Assembly: GCA_004297845.1 (NCBI GenBank)
Contig: SCSP01000289.1
Coordinates: 1-39,853 of the forward strand
Length of the DNA stretch: 39,853 nucleotides
Reading direction: 5' to 3'
Origin: Bacteroidota bacterium
Lineage (GTDB): Bacteria > Bacteroidota > Bacteroidia > Palsa-948
Below, one piece after another: positions 8,101 through 16,580 of this stretch. A model generated the notes under the pieces. It was not told where the DNA came from and did no database searches. It was given only the letters and a program-made list of their open reading frames with translations. The position numbers and the translations under genes were made by a program. Numbering within the stretch: the first letter of the stretch is position 1; each line of letters opens with the position of its first letter.

Positions 8101-8484
8101 TTATTTTTGAAATGAAATTAAATTAAAGGGGATCTTAATAATGGATTTGTAGTCTTCGCCCGCTTCCTGCATGTCCTCATCGGCTTCATCGTATTTCCAG
8201 TTTATTATCGCTTCGCCTTTTTGATTCTTGCTTATCAATTCGATTCTCTTAAAAAGATCAATAATGCATTTTGCAGAACTTGTATTGAAATAATCAAACT
8301 GAACAATTAGCGTAGTTGTTTTTGCAGGATTCTGGATATAGGAATCCACCCACTCGAACAACGGTTTATAATATATAACTGAATTTTCAGGAACCGATTT
8401 TCCGGATAGTTCAAAAACACCTGTCACCGGATCGAAGCTAATATGAGGCGTTTTGGGTGTTTGCTCTGCAGTGAATGGGTTCAT
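8101..8484 (-). CDS. SiaC-family (DUF1987) regulatory phosphoprotein
   Basis: This 127-residue cytoplasmic protein matches the DUF1987/SiaC family: an N-terminal TPKTPHISFDPVTGVFELSG strand pair, then the core segment FDYFNTSSAKCIIDLFKRIE. In Pseudomonas aeruginosa SiaC the switch residue is Thr68, phosphorylated by SiaB, dephosphorylated by SiaA, and controlling the diguanylate cyclase SiaD. Here the Thr of FNTSS also falls at residue 68, so the phosphosite is kept. No SiaA, SiaB or SiaD homolog is in the window. Instead the gene heads a unit with a lipoprotein and an ABC transporter. A -7 box lies about 25 bases upstream. Confidence 0.85.
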   Translation of the reverse strand: MNPFTAEQTPKTPHISFDPVTGVFELSGKSVPENSVIYYKPLFEWVDSYIQNPAKTTTLIVQFDYFNTSSAKCIIDLFKRIELISKNQKGEAIINWKYDEADEDMQEAGEDYKSIIKIPFNLISFQK

Positions 8485-8508
8485 TGGGCGGTTAATTCAA
8501 ATTATGCC

Positions 8509-8516
8509 CAAAGATA
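8509..8516 (-). promoter_or_regulatory. -7 box for the siaC-like/lipoprotein/ABC unit
   Basis: TATCTTTG fits TAnnTTTG exactly. A TTG lies 16 bases upstream, close to the published 17-23 spacing. Transcription would start near 8504 and give a leader of about 20 bases. Confidence 0.55.
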
Positions 8517-8593
8517 AAAATTTTATTGCGCTCAACATGGTGGCATCAATAAATGTGTTCCGGTATGATAATATGAAAATCGTGTTTTTTATT

Positions 8594-11500
8594 TTACTTG
8601 ACGAGGGTCACATGCCCATTGTACGTATGCTCGGTTCCTTCAAAATCCCGGAGCTTGACCATATACACATACACATCCTGCTGGGCAATTTCTGATCCTC
8701 CATTGGCTTTTCCGTCCCATCCGTTCATCAGGTCATTTGTTTGGAATATCTTATTACCCCATCTGTCATAGATGTTCATTTCAAATTCAATGATCTCCAG
8801 TCCTTTTCCTGTAAAAAAGTCGTTGAGGTGGTCACCGTTCGGAGTAAAGGTGTTTGGAATGTAGAAAGTGAACTCGGGTTTTACTTCTATGGTTTTCAGG
8901 ATGGTATCCACGCATCCTCCTGCATTTTTCGTGATCAGTCTGACTGTATAAATTCCTACCTGCCCGTATGTGTGAAAGGGATTTTGCAGTGAGGAGGTAT
9001 CTCCGTCCCCAAAATCCCAGTTCCAGATTGTAGTATTTACAGATTGATCAAAAAAATGAAAATCCGGATTGATAATACTTGTCTCCAAAGGAGGATCAGA
9101 AGTAAAATTGGCAGCAGGATAAGGAAAGATATCCAAGGTGAAGACGGCATGTGCGGAAGAAGAACATCCATAAGGCGATGTTACTGTTATGTTTACAGTA
9201 TACACACCGGTCTGATAATACGAGTGAATAGGGTTTTGCTGGAAAGAAGTGCCTCCGTCACCGAAATTCCAAACGTATGTTGAACCGTTGTTAGCAGAAT
9301 TGGTATCCGAGAAATGCAGGACCGCTCTTCCGCAATCGGTAACGGACTGTGGAGAAATATTGATCTGCGGAAGCGGATGCACCACAACCGTAACTGTTGC
9401 AATGGCAGCAACACCGCAAACATTATATGCCGTTACGGAGTACAGGGTAGTTGTTAAAGGCGAAACAACATAAGGACCCGCTGTGTTTCCAAGGTTATTG
9501 TTCCAGAAGTAATTGGTAATATTATTTCCGATAGCTGTTGCAGAAACAGTTGCAGATTGCCCCAGGCAAATACCGGGCGTTGCATTTGCGCTGAGCGAAA
9601 AATTGTTGTTGTGCACAGTAATGGTTGCCGCTCCGGTGCCGATACATCCGTTCGCATCTGTTACAATGGCGGTGTAAGTTGTTGTTGCAGCAGGACTCAC
9701 TGTCTGCACATTTCCGAATCCCACGTTGGGCTGCCAGAAATACGTGTAAGGTGTTGTTCCTCCGAATGTGTTCGCGTGGATGCTTGTATTTTGCCCGGGA
9801 CAAATCGTGCTGCCCGCGCCAACCGTCACTGATATGGCATCAGGCTGCGTGATGGTTGCTGAAGCAATTGCAGCGCATCCGTTCGCATCTGAAATAACAA
9901 CGGAGTAAGTTCCGCTGATTAATGCTGATGCCCCAGAGGTTGTTTGTCCGTTGCTCCATGCATATTGATAGGGCGCAGTACCTCCATTCGCGACCACGCT
10001 TGCTGTTCCATCCGACAAACTATTACAGGATACATTTTGGATATTTGTAATGATTGCCGAAAGCAGTGTTGGCTGGGTAATTACAATTGTATTTATATGC
10101 GAACATCCGTACATATCTGTTATAGTAACAGAATAGGCTTGGGATGTGAGATTTGAAATTTGAGCAGTTGTACCACCGTTGCTCCACAAATAGGTGTAAG
10201 GCGCACTGCCTCCGGCCGCTGTAACTGCGGCTGTTCCCGTGCTGTTTCCGTAACAGGTTGCAGGTACGGAGCGTATGGTTGAAGAAAGCGCAGAAGGCTG
10301 TGTAATCGTGCATGTGATCATTTTCGTGCAGCCGTTGCCGTCAAGAACCGAAACAGAATAGGTGCCTGCAGATAAACCGCTGGCAGAAGCAGTAACTTCC
10401 CCATTCGGAAACCACTGAAATGTATATGGGGCAATTCCTCCGTACGCGGCAACGGTTGCCGTTCCGCTATTTCCGCCAAAGCAGGTAACATTGTTCTGCG
10501 AAAAAATGCTGAGTGTCAGCAAGGCAGGTTCGTCAATGAACACATGCTGAATGTTTGTACAATTCTTTGCGTCCGTAACGGTCACAAAATAATTTCCGGA
10601 GGCAAGGCCGGTCACAGATTGTGTTGTATGTCCGTTGTTCCATTGGTAGGTATATGGAGGTGTTGCACCGGAAGCGGATACTGAAGCAGTTCCACTATTT
10701 GCTCCGAAACACAATGCGTCCGTATTGGAGACAAAAGCAGCAAGTTGAGTAGGCTGAATGAGGGTGATAGAATCTTTTTTTACACAACCTTGCCCTGTTG
10801 TAACGGTTACAACATAATTTCCTGCCGAAAGTCCGGTAATAGTTTGTGTGGTATCTCCATTAGCCCAGGAATATGTATACGGTGGCTGTCCGCCATTTCC
10901 ATTGGCAAAAGCCGTTCCGTCATTTCCTCCCAAACAAGAAACAGGGGTGAAACTCATATTTACATTGCCGGGCGCAGACCCATTAACGACCGTTCCTGTA
11001 TTAACTGCTGTACAGCCTTTAGAATCTGTTACAATTACGCTGTAAGTTCCGGCACTGAGTCCGTTCAAAGGATTATTATGGCAGCCGCAGGGCAGCCACT
11101 GATAATTGTAAGATGGAGACCCTCCGGAAACAGTGGCGGCAGCAGATCCGTTGCTCGCACCGCAATTTGAATTGATAGTCGTTACACTTACATTTACTTC
11201 GGAAACAATAAGACATATAGAAAAAGTCTGTGAGCCGTTGATCGGGCAGTTATCGTCTTTTACAGTGATCGTGAAACAATGCGTACCAATGTCATTGGCG
11301 GTTGGAGTCCAGGAGAAAACTCCGGAGGTAGTGGGGCCTGGTGTTATCGTGAAGGCAGCGCCCGGTATACCATTGTTCCAGGTCATGGTTATTATCTGAG
11401 AGGTATCAAGATCGTGCGCATAAATATTAAAGGTCAGGTTGGCGCCTACGCAGGCGTTTGAAATGAAAGACCAGGTTGCGCTGATGCCCGATATATAGGG

Positions 11501-12352
11501 GTAGGTATTGGCACAATTCATGGTACGCAACTGGATGTCTCGTATCACATAACCTACCAGTTGATTATTTCTCCACTGTTTTACTTTCACCGCAAGTACG
11601 GTTACTTCCATCATCGTGGGAGTCATATTAATGTCACCGGTTACGGTGTCAAATTGCATCAGCGGATTACTTGTCAGTGGCTGAAAAGGGGTATAAGGAT
11701 TTAGATAGACGATGGTTGAGTTGGGTCCGTTCATGGGAGTAATAAGTTCGTAGGTGATAAAATCTCCATCCGGATCATTTGCTCCGTGATTGAAAGTATT
11801 TTTCTGGTTTATACAAACGAATGGAACCGGTTTTGTAGAAAAAACAGGCGAGCTGTTACAGGGAAAATTTAAATTATCAAGTGTGGATTCAATGTAAATG
11901 TTTTGTCCGCCCGGATTCACAATGGTGGTGATGGCGGCATTGCGGCAGCAAAGATCGAAACTGAAAACCCAGTCAATTGCGGGAGAAAGTGTAACCACCC
12001 TGCGATACACCCATTCCTGAACACCGGGGTAAGTTCCGCCCTGACACTCGGTAAGCGCAGTAGAACATACAATCGGTATTTCTTGTCCGGTTCCGGGAAT
12101 CGGTTGAAGTACAAGATCAAAACTCTGATTGGTAGATACAGAAGAGAAATTTACAGTTGCGGCAGCGGGCGCATTTACGCCATGGCAGTCGCGGTAGAAG
12201 GAAACAGTGAGTTCATACTGATTTCCACCTAGGCATTTGTAGGTTAAATCAGCGCCTTCGGAGTGAGTGGCAGATGCTTCATTAAGCGCTACGATAAAAG
12301 AAATTATGAACGTAAACAGAATAGAGGTATAGGTTTTTGCGGCGGTTTTCAT
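8594..12352 (-). CDS. SprB-repeat and PKD-containing T9SS cargo with CHU_C sorting domain
   Basis: A very large (1252 aa) secreted protein. Residues 1-28 form a signal peptide ending near NEASA. Residues 29-385 form a Cys-rich domain (ATHSEGADLTY, FDLCCRN, NSSPVF, NDPDGDF) also found in the protein at 37479-39628. Residues about 388-840 hold six SprB-type repeats of about 75 residues, each with 'C.G...GTA...GG..PYTY.W..G' and a following 'G.Y.V.V.D..GC'. Two diverged repeats follow to about 995. Two PKD domains (VWNFGDGG and NWDFGDGD) lie at about 996-1158, and the CHU_C/type B domain (FYIPNTFTPNGDHLNDFF, YDRWGNKIF) ends the protein. This domain set marks gliding-associated surface adhesins exported by the type IX system. 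No promoter box is clear. Confidence 0.92.
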   Translation of the reverse strand: MKTAAKTYTSILFTFIISFIVALNEASATHSEGADLTYKCLGGNQYELTVSFYRDCHGVNAPAAATVNFSSVSTNQSFDLVLQPIPGTGQEIPIVCSTALTECQGGTYPGVQEWVYRRVVTLSPAIDWVFSFDLCCRNAAITTIVNPGGQNIYIESTLDNLNFPCNSSPVFSTKPVPFVCINQKNTFNHGANDPDGDFITYELITPMNGPNSTIVYLNPYTPFQPLTSNPLMQFDTVTGDINMTPTMMEVTVLAVKVKQWRNNQLVGYVIRDIQLRTMNCANTYPYISGISATWSFISNACVGANLTFNIYAHDLDTSQIITMTWNNGIPGAAFTITPGPTTSGVFSWTPTANDIGTHCFTITVKDDNCPINGSQTFSICLIVSEVNVSVTTINSNCGASNGSAAATVSGGSPSYNYQWLPCGCHNNPLNGLSAGTYSVIVTDSKGCTAVNTGTVVNGSAPGNVNMSFTPVSCLGGNDGTAFANGNGGQPPYTYSWANGDTTQTITGLSAGNYVVTVTTGQGCVKKDSITLIQPTQLAAFVSNTDALCFGANSGTASVSASGATPPYTYQWNNGHTTQSVTGLASGNYFVTVTDAKNCTNIQHVFIDEPALLTLSIFSQNNVTCFGGNSGTATVAAYGGIAPYTFQWFPNGEVTASASGLSAGTYSVSVLDGNGCTKMITCTITQPSALSSTIRSVPATCYGNSTGTAAVTAAGGSAPYTYLWSNGGTTAQISNLTSQAYSVTITDMYGCSHINTIVITQPTLLSAIITNIQNVSCNSLSDGTASVVANGGTAPYQYAWSNGQTTSGASALISGTYSVVISDANGCAAIASATITQPDAISVTVGAGSTICPGQNTSIHANTFGGTTPYTYFWQPNVGFGNVQTVSPAATTTYTAIVTDANGCIGTGAATITVHNNNFSLSANATPGICLGQSATVSATAIGNNITNYFWNNNLGNTAGPYVVSPLTTTLYSVTAYNVCGVAAIATVTVVVHPLPQINISPQSVTDCGRAVLHFSDTNSANNGSTYVWNFGDGGTSFQQNPIHSYYQTGVYTVNITVTSPYGCSSSAHAVFTLDIFPYPAANFTSDPPLETSIINPDFHFFDQSVNTTIWNWDFGDGDTSSLQNPFHTYGQVGIYTVRLITKNAGGCVDTILKTIEVKPEFTFYIPNTFTPNGDHLNDFFTGKGLEIIEFEMNIYDRWGNKIFQTNDLMNGWDGKANGGSEIAQQDVYVYMVKLRDFEGTEHTYNGHVTLVK

Positions 12353-12550
12353 AGCATGGCATATTTGGTCCCTGTGTTATTAAACGAGTTTTAAAAATGG
12401 AAGTTCAGAAATAAGGCGTTTTTTAGACGAATGGAAACATTCGTGAAGCGGGCGGAATGAAATCAAAGACGAATGGCGTAATTTTATCGTTTAGTCGGAT
12501 TTCATAGCGAAATCGGGCAAATTTTTCTCAGAAGAAAAAAAACAGAAAAA
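12353..12550. other. Intergenic gap without recognised features
   Basis: These 198 bases separate two same-strand genes. I see only a weak inverted repeat (ATGAAATC near 12454 and GATTTCAT near 12497) and a twice-used GACGAATGG word. There is no -7 box match or clear terminator. Confidence 0.4.
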
Positions 12551-13201
12551 TTACTTCACAGGTTGAACTAAAAATGGATTGTGTTTTTTCTCAAAACCAA
12601 TGGAGGTCTTCTGCCCATGTCCTGAAAAAACGGCATAATCATCCCCTAAAATGAACAGCTTTTTGCGGATACACGAGAGCAACATTGCGTGATCTCCGCC
12701 AGGAAGATCTGTTCTGCCAATGCTTCCGTAAAAGAGAACATCTCCTCCGATGATGAATTTATCAGCGTGGGAAATGAAGCAAATACTCCCGGGTGAATGT
12801 CCGGGCGTGAAAACAATATCAAGAACTGAATTCCCGAATTTGATCTGATCGCCCTCTTTCAAGAAGTTAGATGGATCTACGGATTCTTCCGCATTAAGCC
12901 CGTAAATATGAGATACCTGTGGAAGAGAATGGAGGGTTTGCAGGTCGTCCTTGTGAATCTCCAGTCCGAGGTTGTATTTTTTTGCAATGAAGGCATTGCC
13001 GAATACATGATCGATATGGCAATGTGTATTCAATAGTTTGACAGGCTTCAGGCCTTCGTCTGCGATGAACTGCACAAGTTCTTTCTGCTCAGAGTTATTG
13101 CTGCATCCCGGATCAATGATGACACATTCTTTTGTATCATCATACAGAATGTAGGTGTTTTCATCGAAAGGATTGAAAGTGAATGCTTGAATTTGTATCA
13201 T
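12551..13201 (-). CDS. Metallo-beta-lactamase-fold hydrolase (glyoxalase II-like)
   Basis: The 216-residue cytoplasmic metallohydrolase carries the binuclear metal motif THCHIDHVFG (HxHxDH, residues about 59-68). The downstream ligands are in FTPGHSPGSICF (His near 134), GGDVLF (bridging Asp near 153) and the final SGHGQKTS (His near 194). The length and N-terminal DENTYILYDDTKECVIIDPG resemble small glyoxalase II-like members (YcbL type), which lack the full C-terminal glutathione-binding domain of GloB. The exact thioester substrate cannot be told. It lies 57 bases downstream of the DUF1571 gene on the same strand and may be cotranscribed with it. Confidence 0.88.
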   Translation of the reverse strand: MIQIQAFTFNPFDENTYILYDDTKECVIIDPGCSNNSEQKELVQFIADEGLKPVKLLNTHCHIDHVFGNAFIAKKYNLGLEIHKDDLQTLHSLPQVSHIYGLNAEESVDPSNFLKEGDQIKFGNSVLDIVFTPGHSPGSICFISHADKFIIGGDVLFYGSIGRTDLPGGDHAMLLSCIRKKLFILGDDYAVFSGHGQKTSIGFEKKHNPFLVQPVK

Positions 13202-13258
13202 GGATATTTCTGATTCCTTCTCCCGTTTTTATCCGCTTTTCATGGCCGGGCATCTTTT

Positions 13259-14113
13259 CTAAAACCCATACTCCTTATACTCCTTCGTAAACTCCTCCTC
13301 CGAAATTTTTGGGTTCAATTGCAGTCCATGGTACTCGTAGGATTCAAAAAGGCCTTTCTCGTCATACACTTTTATTACGAGGGGAATGAATGTTTCTTTG
13401 TCAATGTAGAGCACCATCTTGTTTCCGTAAACATTAGGCGCTTTTATTTTCTGGTTTGCTTTTATATCGTGAAAATTCTTCACCTTGCCGGAATTTATTT
13501 CCAACAGCATGTAATCGCTCACTTTTAATTTGTGCGCGATAGATACCATTGTTTCGCCTTTCAGCACCGTGTAGTCCACGTACGCAAAATCCGGATATTC
13601 TGCGGTAATAAAGTAACATTCGCGCGAATTCCAGGTAAGAGTGCCTGTGCATTTAAAATAGGTATCAAAATTAATTCCCAGGATGTTAAGGGAATTTTTA
13701 ATGATGTCGCCAAAATATTCAAAACCCATCTGGTGAATGGTGTGGTGCTGTTTTTCCCGCATCAGGGATCCCATAGGGTCCAAATTCAGATTCATGTATG
13801 GAAACCCCTGCGGGTTGACTAAGCAATTCCCGTTATTTTTTCCCTCTACCCAGAGCAGTTCAGGACCCTTGAGGTAGATGTATATTTTCCGGGGCGCTCG
13901 GCTCAGTTTTACCTGGGATTCCGTGAAAAGCAATTTTCCGTTAATGCGCTCGTTGCATTTAAGATGAAACTTTAGGGTTTGTATATTTTCTATCGCAGTG
14001 ATCGTATTTTGCAGAATTTCTTTGCAAGAAGGCGGAGAAAGAGAATAGGCAGCAGGCAACAGACAACAAGCAACGAGCAGCATCCCTAAAGCTATTTTTT
14101 CCACGAACATCAT
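13259..14113 (-). CDS. Exported DUF1571 protein with internal LysM domain
   Basis: The 284-residue protein starts with a signal peptide (MMFVEKIALGMLLVACCLLP) whose core is written by a 7-base-period array. The mature part begins near residue 26 with a helical stretch. A LolA/LppX-like beta sheet segment characteristic of DUF1571 follows: KGPELLWVEGKNNGNCLVNP, then NLDPMGSLMREKQHHTIHQMG. Residues about 178-225 form a LysM domain (DYTVLKGETMVSIAHKLKVS, then ANQKIKAPN), inserted before the last DUF1571 strands (MVLYIDKETFIPLVIKVYDE). It is probably periplasmic, with LysM holding it to peptidoglycan. The DUF1571 match is from memory of the family. A -7 box lies exactly four bases before the first ATG. 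Confidence 0.75.
   Translation of the reverse strand: MMFVEKIALGMLLVACCLLPAAYSLSPPSCKEILQNTITAIENIQTLKFHLKCNERINGKLLFTESQVKLSRAPRKIYIYLKGPELLWVEGKNNGNCLVNPQGFPYMNLNLDPMGSLMREKQHHTIHQMGFEYFGDIIKNSLNILGINFDTYFKCTGTLTWNSRECYFITAEYPDFAYVDYTVLKGETMVSIAHKLKVSDYMLLEINSGKVKNFHDIKANQKIKAPNVYGNKMVLYIDKETFIPLVIKVYDEKGLFESYEYHGLQLNPKISEEEFTKEYKEYGF
14046..14080 (-). repeat. Heptad array encoding a signal-peptide core (DUF1571 gene)
   Basis: Five in-phase 7-mers read on the plus strand as TAGGCAG, CAGGCAA, CAGACAA, CAAGCAA, CGAGCAG. On the coding strand they are the YTGNYTG form and give LLVACCLLPAAYS. Units CAGACAA and CAGGCAG recur in the array at 33944. Confidence 0.8.
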
Positions 14114-14117
14114 GTTG

Positions 14118-14125
14118 CAAATTTA
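14118..14125 (-). promoter_or_regulatory. -7 box four bases before the DUF1571 ATG
   Basis: TAAATTTG, then CAAC, then ATGATG. With transcription starting about 4-5 bases after the box, the message would begin at or next to the start codon (leaderless). Confidence 0.55.
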
Positions 14126-14176
14126 AGAAAGAATGGGGCAGAGCAATGCAAAATACAATAATCACCAATCAATTTC

Positions 14177-14184
14177 TATCTTTA
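14177..14184 (+). promoter_or_regulatory. -7 box four bases before the kdsB ATG
   Basis: TATCTTTA (one mismatch to TAnnTTTG), then CCCG, then ATG. It is divergent from the DUF1571 promoter and has the same four-base spacing, so it is another leaderless candidate. Confidence 0.45.
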
Positions 14185-14188
14185 CCCG

Positions 14189-14959
14189 ATGAAAATTTTG
14201 GGTGTCATACCGGCTCGTTACGCTTCTGCCCGCTTTCCCGGAAAGCCTTTGGCGGATATTAACGGAAAGCCCATGATCCAATGTGTCTATGAGCAGGCTG
14301 TGATGTGCAAAGAGTTAAGCGAAGTACTCGTAGCCACGGATGACAAGCGCATTGAAACTGCTGTAAAAAAATTCAAAGGCAATGTCGTGATGACTTCCGC
14401 TAAACACGAAAGCGGAACTGACAGATGTTATGAAGCTTTGCAGAACTTGTTCCCCCTTAAAAAAGGAGGCAAGAGGGTTGTTGGCTTTGATGCAGTCATC
14501 AATATCCAAGGAGATGAGCCCTTTATTCAGCCGCAACAAATCTCTAAAGTTGCAAACTGTTTCAAAGACGGCAGTGTTGATCTGGCTACTCTCGTAATGA
14601 AAATGACAAGCATCCATGAACTGGCAAATCATAACACAGTAAAAGTTGTTGTGAGTAAAAACAAACAGGCGCTCTATTTCAGCCGGACAGCCATTCCTTA
14701 TTACAGAGGGGAGGATTTTTCGGAATGGATTAAATTGCATACGTACTACAAGCATGTCGGCATTTATGGTTATCGTACAGATGTACTTGCAGAAATAACA
14801 AAGCTGGAACGCTCGTCTCTTGAAATGGCGGAATCGCTGGAGCAATTGAGGTGGCTGGAGAACGGATACAAGATAGCTGTGGAATTTACGGATAAGGAAT
14901 CCTATGCCATTGATACTCCGGAGGACATTAAGAACATCGTAAAGAAATTCATCAAGTGA
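14189..14959 (+). CDS. kdsB: 3-deoxy-manno-octulosonate cytidylyltransferase (CMP-KDO synthetase)
   Basis: This cytoplasmic enzyme activates KDO with CTP for lipid A-core assembly. The N-terminal nucleotide loop IPARYASARFPGKPLADI is diagnostic. VLVATDDKRI, the metal-site NIQGDEPFIQP, YYRGEDF and the C-terminal ESYAIDTPEDI all follow the family pattern. The length (256 aa) is slightly above the usual because residues about 90-101 (FPLKKGGKRVVG) encode a GC-rich palindromic element just ahead of the conserved FDAVINIQGDEP strand. The stop overlaps the GTG start of the next gene (GTGA), so the downstream lipoprotein is probably translationally coupled. Confidence 0.95.
   Translation: MKILGVIPARYASARFPGKPLADINGKPMIQCVYEQAVMCKELSEVLVATDDKRIETAVKKFKGNVVMTSAKHESGTDRCYEALQNLFPLKKGGKRVVGFDAVINIQGDEPFIQPQQISKVANCFKDGSVDLATLVMKMTSIHELANHNTVKVVVSKNKQALYFSRTAIPYYRGEDFSEWIKLHTYYKHVGIYGYRTDVLAEITKLERSSLEMAESLEQLRWLENGYKIAVEFTDKESYAIDTPEDIKNIVKKFIK
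14450..14484 (+). repeat. In-gene palindromic element (type 1) in kdsB
   Basis: A TCCCCCTT arm, an A-rich loop, AAGGAGG, then the tail CAAGAGGGTTGTTGG. It is read as FPLKKGGKRVVG between the helix 'CYEALQN' and the strand 'FDAVINIQG'. KdsB proteins normally have only a few residues there. Confidence 0.65.
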
Positions 14960-15435
14960 AAAGCTTATTCTTCATCCCGCTTGTCATTTTCATGTTCTCT
15001 CTGCAGGGTTGTTCCTGGGTGTGCCGGTTTTATATTGCCAACACCACGAATGAAGTCATAACCGTTGATGTGAAGCTCATGGATTCCACCGGAAGTTTTT
15101 CTATTTTTCATTATCCCTTCCATTACTATGGAAAAGTACGCCAATATAAACTTAAGAAGAACGGCAATATAAATTTTGAGAGCGTAAGCGATATTAAAGC
15201 GGACACGCTTGAAAAATTTTCACATTACAAGGTACAGATACCCCTGAATTCCGCCATTGAAATTGGCAGTTTAACCAACGATAACTACACCAAGCACGAC
15301 CAATATTTCATCAACGGGCGTGTATTCAACCTCGAAAGACTTTCAATTTCAGGGAAAAATATTGAAATTGAACCCGCTGCGTTTGATAACTACTTCCGCA
15401 AGGATAAATACGGTGAAGTTTATTTTGTACCTTAG
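14956..15435 (+). CDS. Small predicted lipoprotein
   Basis: I do not recognise this 159-residue protein. It starts at a GTG overlapping the kdsB stop and begins MKSLFFIPLVIFMFSLQGCS, a signal with a lipobox-like LQGC, so the mature protein is probably lipid-anchored at Cys19. The rest is beta-rich (NTTNEVITVDVKLMD, YYGKVRQYKLKKNGNI, ISGKNIEIEPAAFDNYF) and has no clear family motif. Its position 5 bases before the HU/SPOR gene and directly after kdsB suggests one transcript of three cell-envelope genes. An envelope role is inferred from location only. Confidence 0.75.
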   Translation: MKSLFFIPLVIFMFSLQGCSWVCRFYIANTTNEVITVDVKLMDSTGSFSIFHYPFHYYGKVRQYKLKKNGNINFESVSDIKADTLEKFSHYKVQIPLNSAIEIGSLTNDNYTKHDQYFINGRVFNLERLSISGKNIEIEPAAFDNYFRKDKYGEVYFVP

Positions 15436-15440
15436 CAACA

Positions 15441-16511
15441 ATGCATGTTGAAAAGCATATCGGTGAACTTCTTTTCGAGCACGACTGCGTGATTGTTCCT
15501 GATTTCGGTGGTTTTGTGTGCAATTACTCTTCCTCCGGAATAAATTCTTCCAAACATCAGTTCAAACCGCCCTTTAAAAAAATATCCTTTAACCGCAACC
15601 TGAAGAATAACGATGGACTGCTTGCGAACCAGATATCACGGTCGGAAGGTATCTCCTACACGGATTCAAACTGTTTAATAGCAGAATATGTTGAGGGTCT
15701 GCGTAAAGACCTTAACTATACAAAACACTTTAATTTTAGTAACATCGGAACATTTTATATCGGGGAAGAGAATACGTTGCTTTTTGAGCAGGATGAAACA
15801 ATGAATTATCTCCCGGATTCGTTCGGCTTTTCTACTTTTCATTCTCCTGCTATCAAGCGTGAACCGATTGAAAGAAAGATAGAGAAGAAATTAAAGGACA
15901 AAATAATCATCCCTTCGAAAGAGCAAACAGCAATTGTTCCTGCAAAGAGAAGAATTTCCCGCACGCTCCTTGCTTCTGCGGCAGTTGTACTTATCACAGT
16001 TCTTCTTTGGGTTCCCTTTCAATCGGGACTGGTAAAAAACATAGACTACTCCAGTCTGAATCCTTTCAGGCCCAGTCCGAAACCTCTTTATCGGCCGTCT
16101 GACATCGCTCAACCGGATCCTGATAAGAATACTATCAGGCCGGACGTAACCAATTTACCCGCCATGGCTGGCAAAGATACAGCCAGGTACCTCAACATTG
16201 TGCTTGATGGTCGTATACCTATTGTAGTTCGGTTAAAGGACGAATTCACCCCGGCTGCAAGGACAACGAAAAAAGAAGCAAAAACCAAGAACCATTTTCA
16301 TATTGTGGGCGGTGCATTTGCTATCTCTGAAAATGCCGAAAAATTCTTAAAGAAACTGGTAAAAGACGGTTATGAAGCAAACATCATTGATAAAAAAGGA
16401 AAACGCCTTCGTTTTGTTTCTTACGGAGGATTTTCCACCAAAGAAGATGCGCTGCAGGCGCTTGAAAAGATCCGCGCAGTTCAGGGAGATGTGTGGCTGA
16501 TGCAAATGTAG
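15441..16511 (+). CDS. HU-CCDC81-type domain protein with transmembrane helix and SPOR domain
   Basis: The N-terminal 1-130 residues match the prokaryotic HU-CCDC81 fold pair: IGELLFEHDCVIVPDFGGFV, then KKISFNRNLKNNDGLL, then FNFSNIGTFYIGEENTLLFE. These are relatives of the DNA-binding HU family. One hydrophobic helix follows (RTLLASAAVVLITVLLWVPF, about 174-193), then a Pro-rich linker and a C-terminal SPOR domain (HFHIVGGAFAISENAEKF to GDVWLMQM, about 283-356). SPOR domains bind denuded septal peptidoglycan. The layout implies a cytoplasmic HU-like head and a periplasmic wall-binding tail joined through the inner membrane. It is the third gene of the kdsB unit. Whether the HU part binds DNA is unknown. 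Confidence 0.88.
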   Translation: MHVEKHIGELLFEHDCVIVPDFGGFVCNYSSSGINSSKHQFKPPFKKISFNRNLKNNDGLLANQISRSEGISYTDSNCLIAEYVEGLRKDLNYTKHFNFSNIGTFYIGEENTLLFEQDETMNYLPDSFGFSTFHSPAIKREPIERKIEKKLKDKIIIPSKEQTAIVPAKRRISRTLLASAAVVLITVLLWVPFQSGLVKNIDYSSLNPFRPSPKPLYRPSDIAQPDPDKNTIRPDVTNLPAMAGKDTARYLNIVLDGRIPIVVRLKDEFTPAARTTKKEAKTKNHFHIVGGAFAISENAEKFLKKLVKDGYEANIIDKKGKRLRFVSYGGFSTKEDALQALEKIRAVQGDVWLMQM

Positions 16512-16551
16512 TATGAGAAGGGAACAAATTATACTTTGTAAGAATTGTGTT

Positions 16552-16580
16552 TTGGCTGTTGACTGCCTACTGCCTCTCTG
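16552..16580 (+). repeat. Heptad array at the 3' end of the DUF4296 gene
   Basis: Units TTGGCTG, TTGACTG, CCTACTG and then CCTCTCTG (8 bases). They overlap the last codons and stop of the DUF4296 gene on the minus strand. The unit class is the same as at 14046, 33944 and 34259. Confidence 0.65.

Noticed and set aside
9830-11190. Repeated DNA that could be mistaken for a CRISPR or tandem array
   Set aside because: The repeat of about 225 bases follows protein SprB repeats, is diverged at DNA level and has no short identical repeats with unique spacers.
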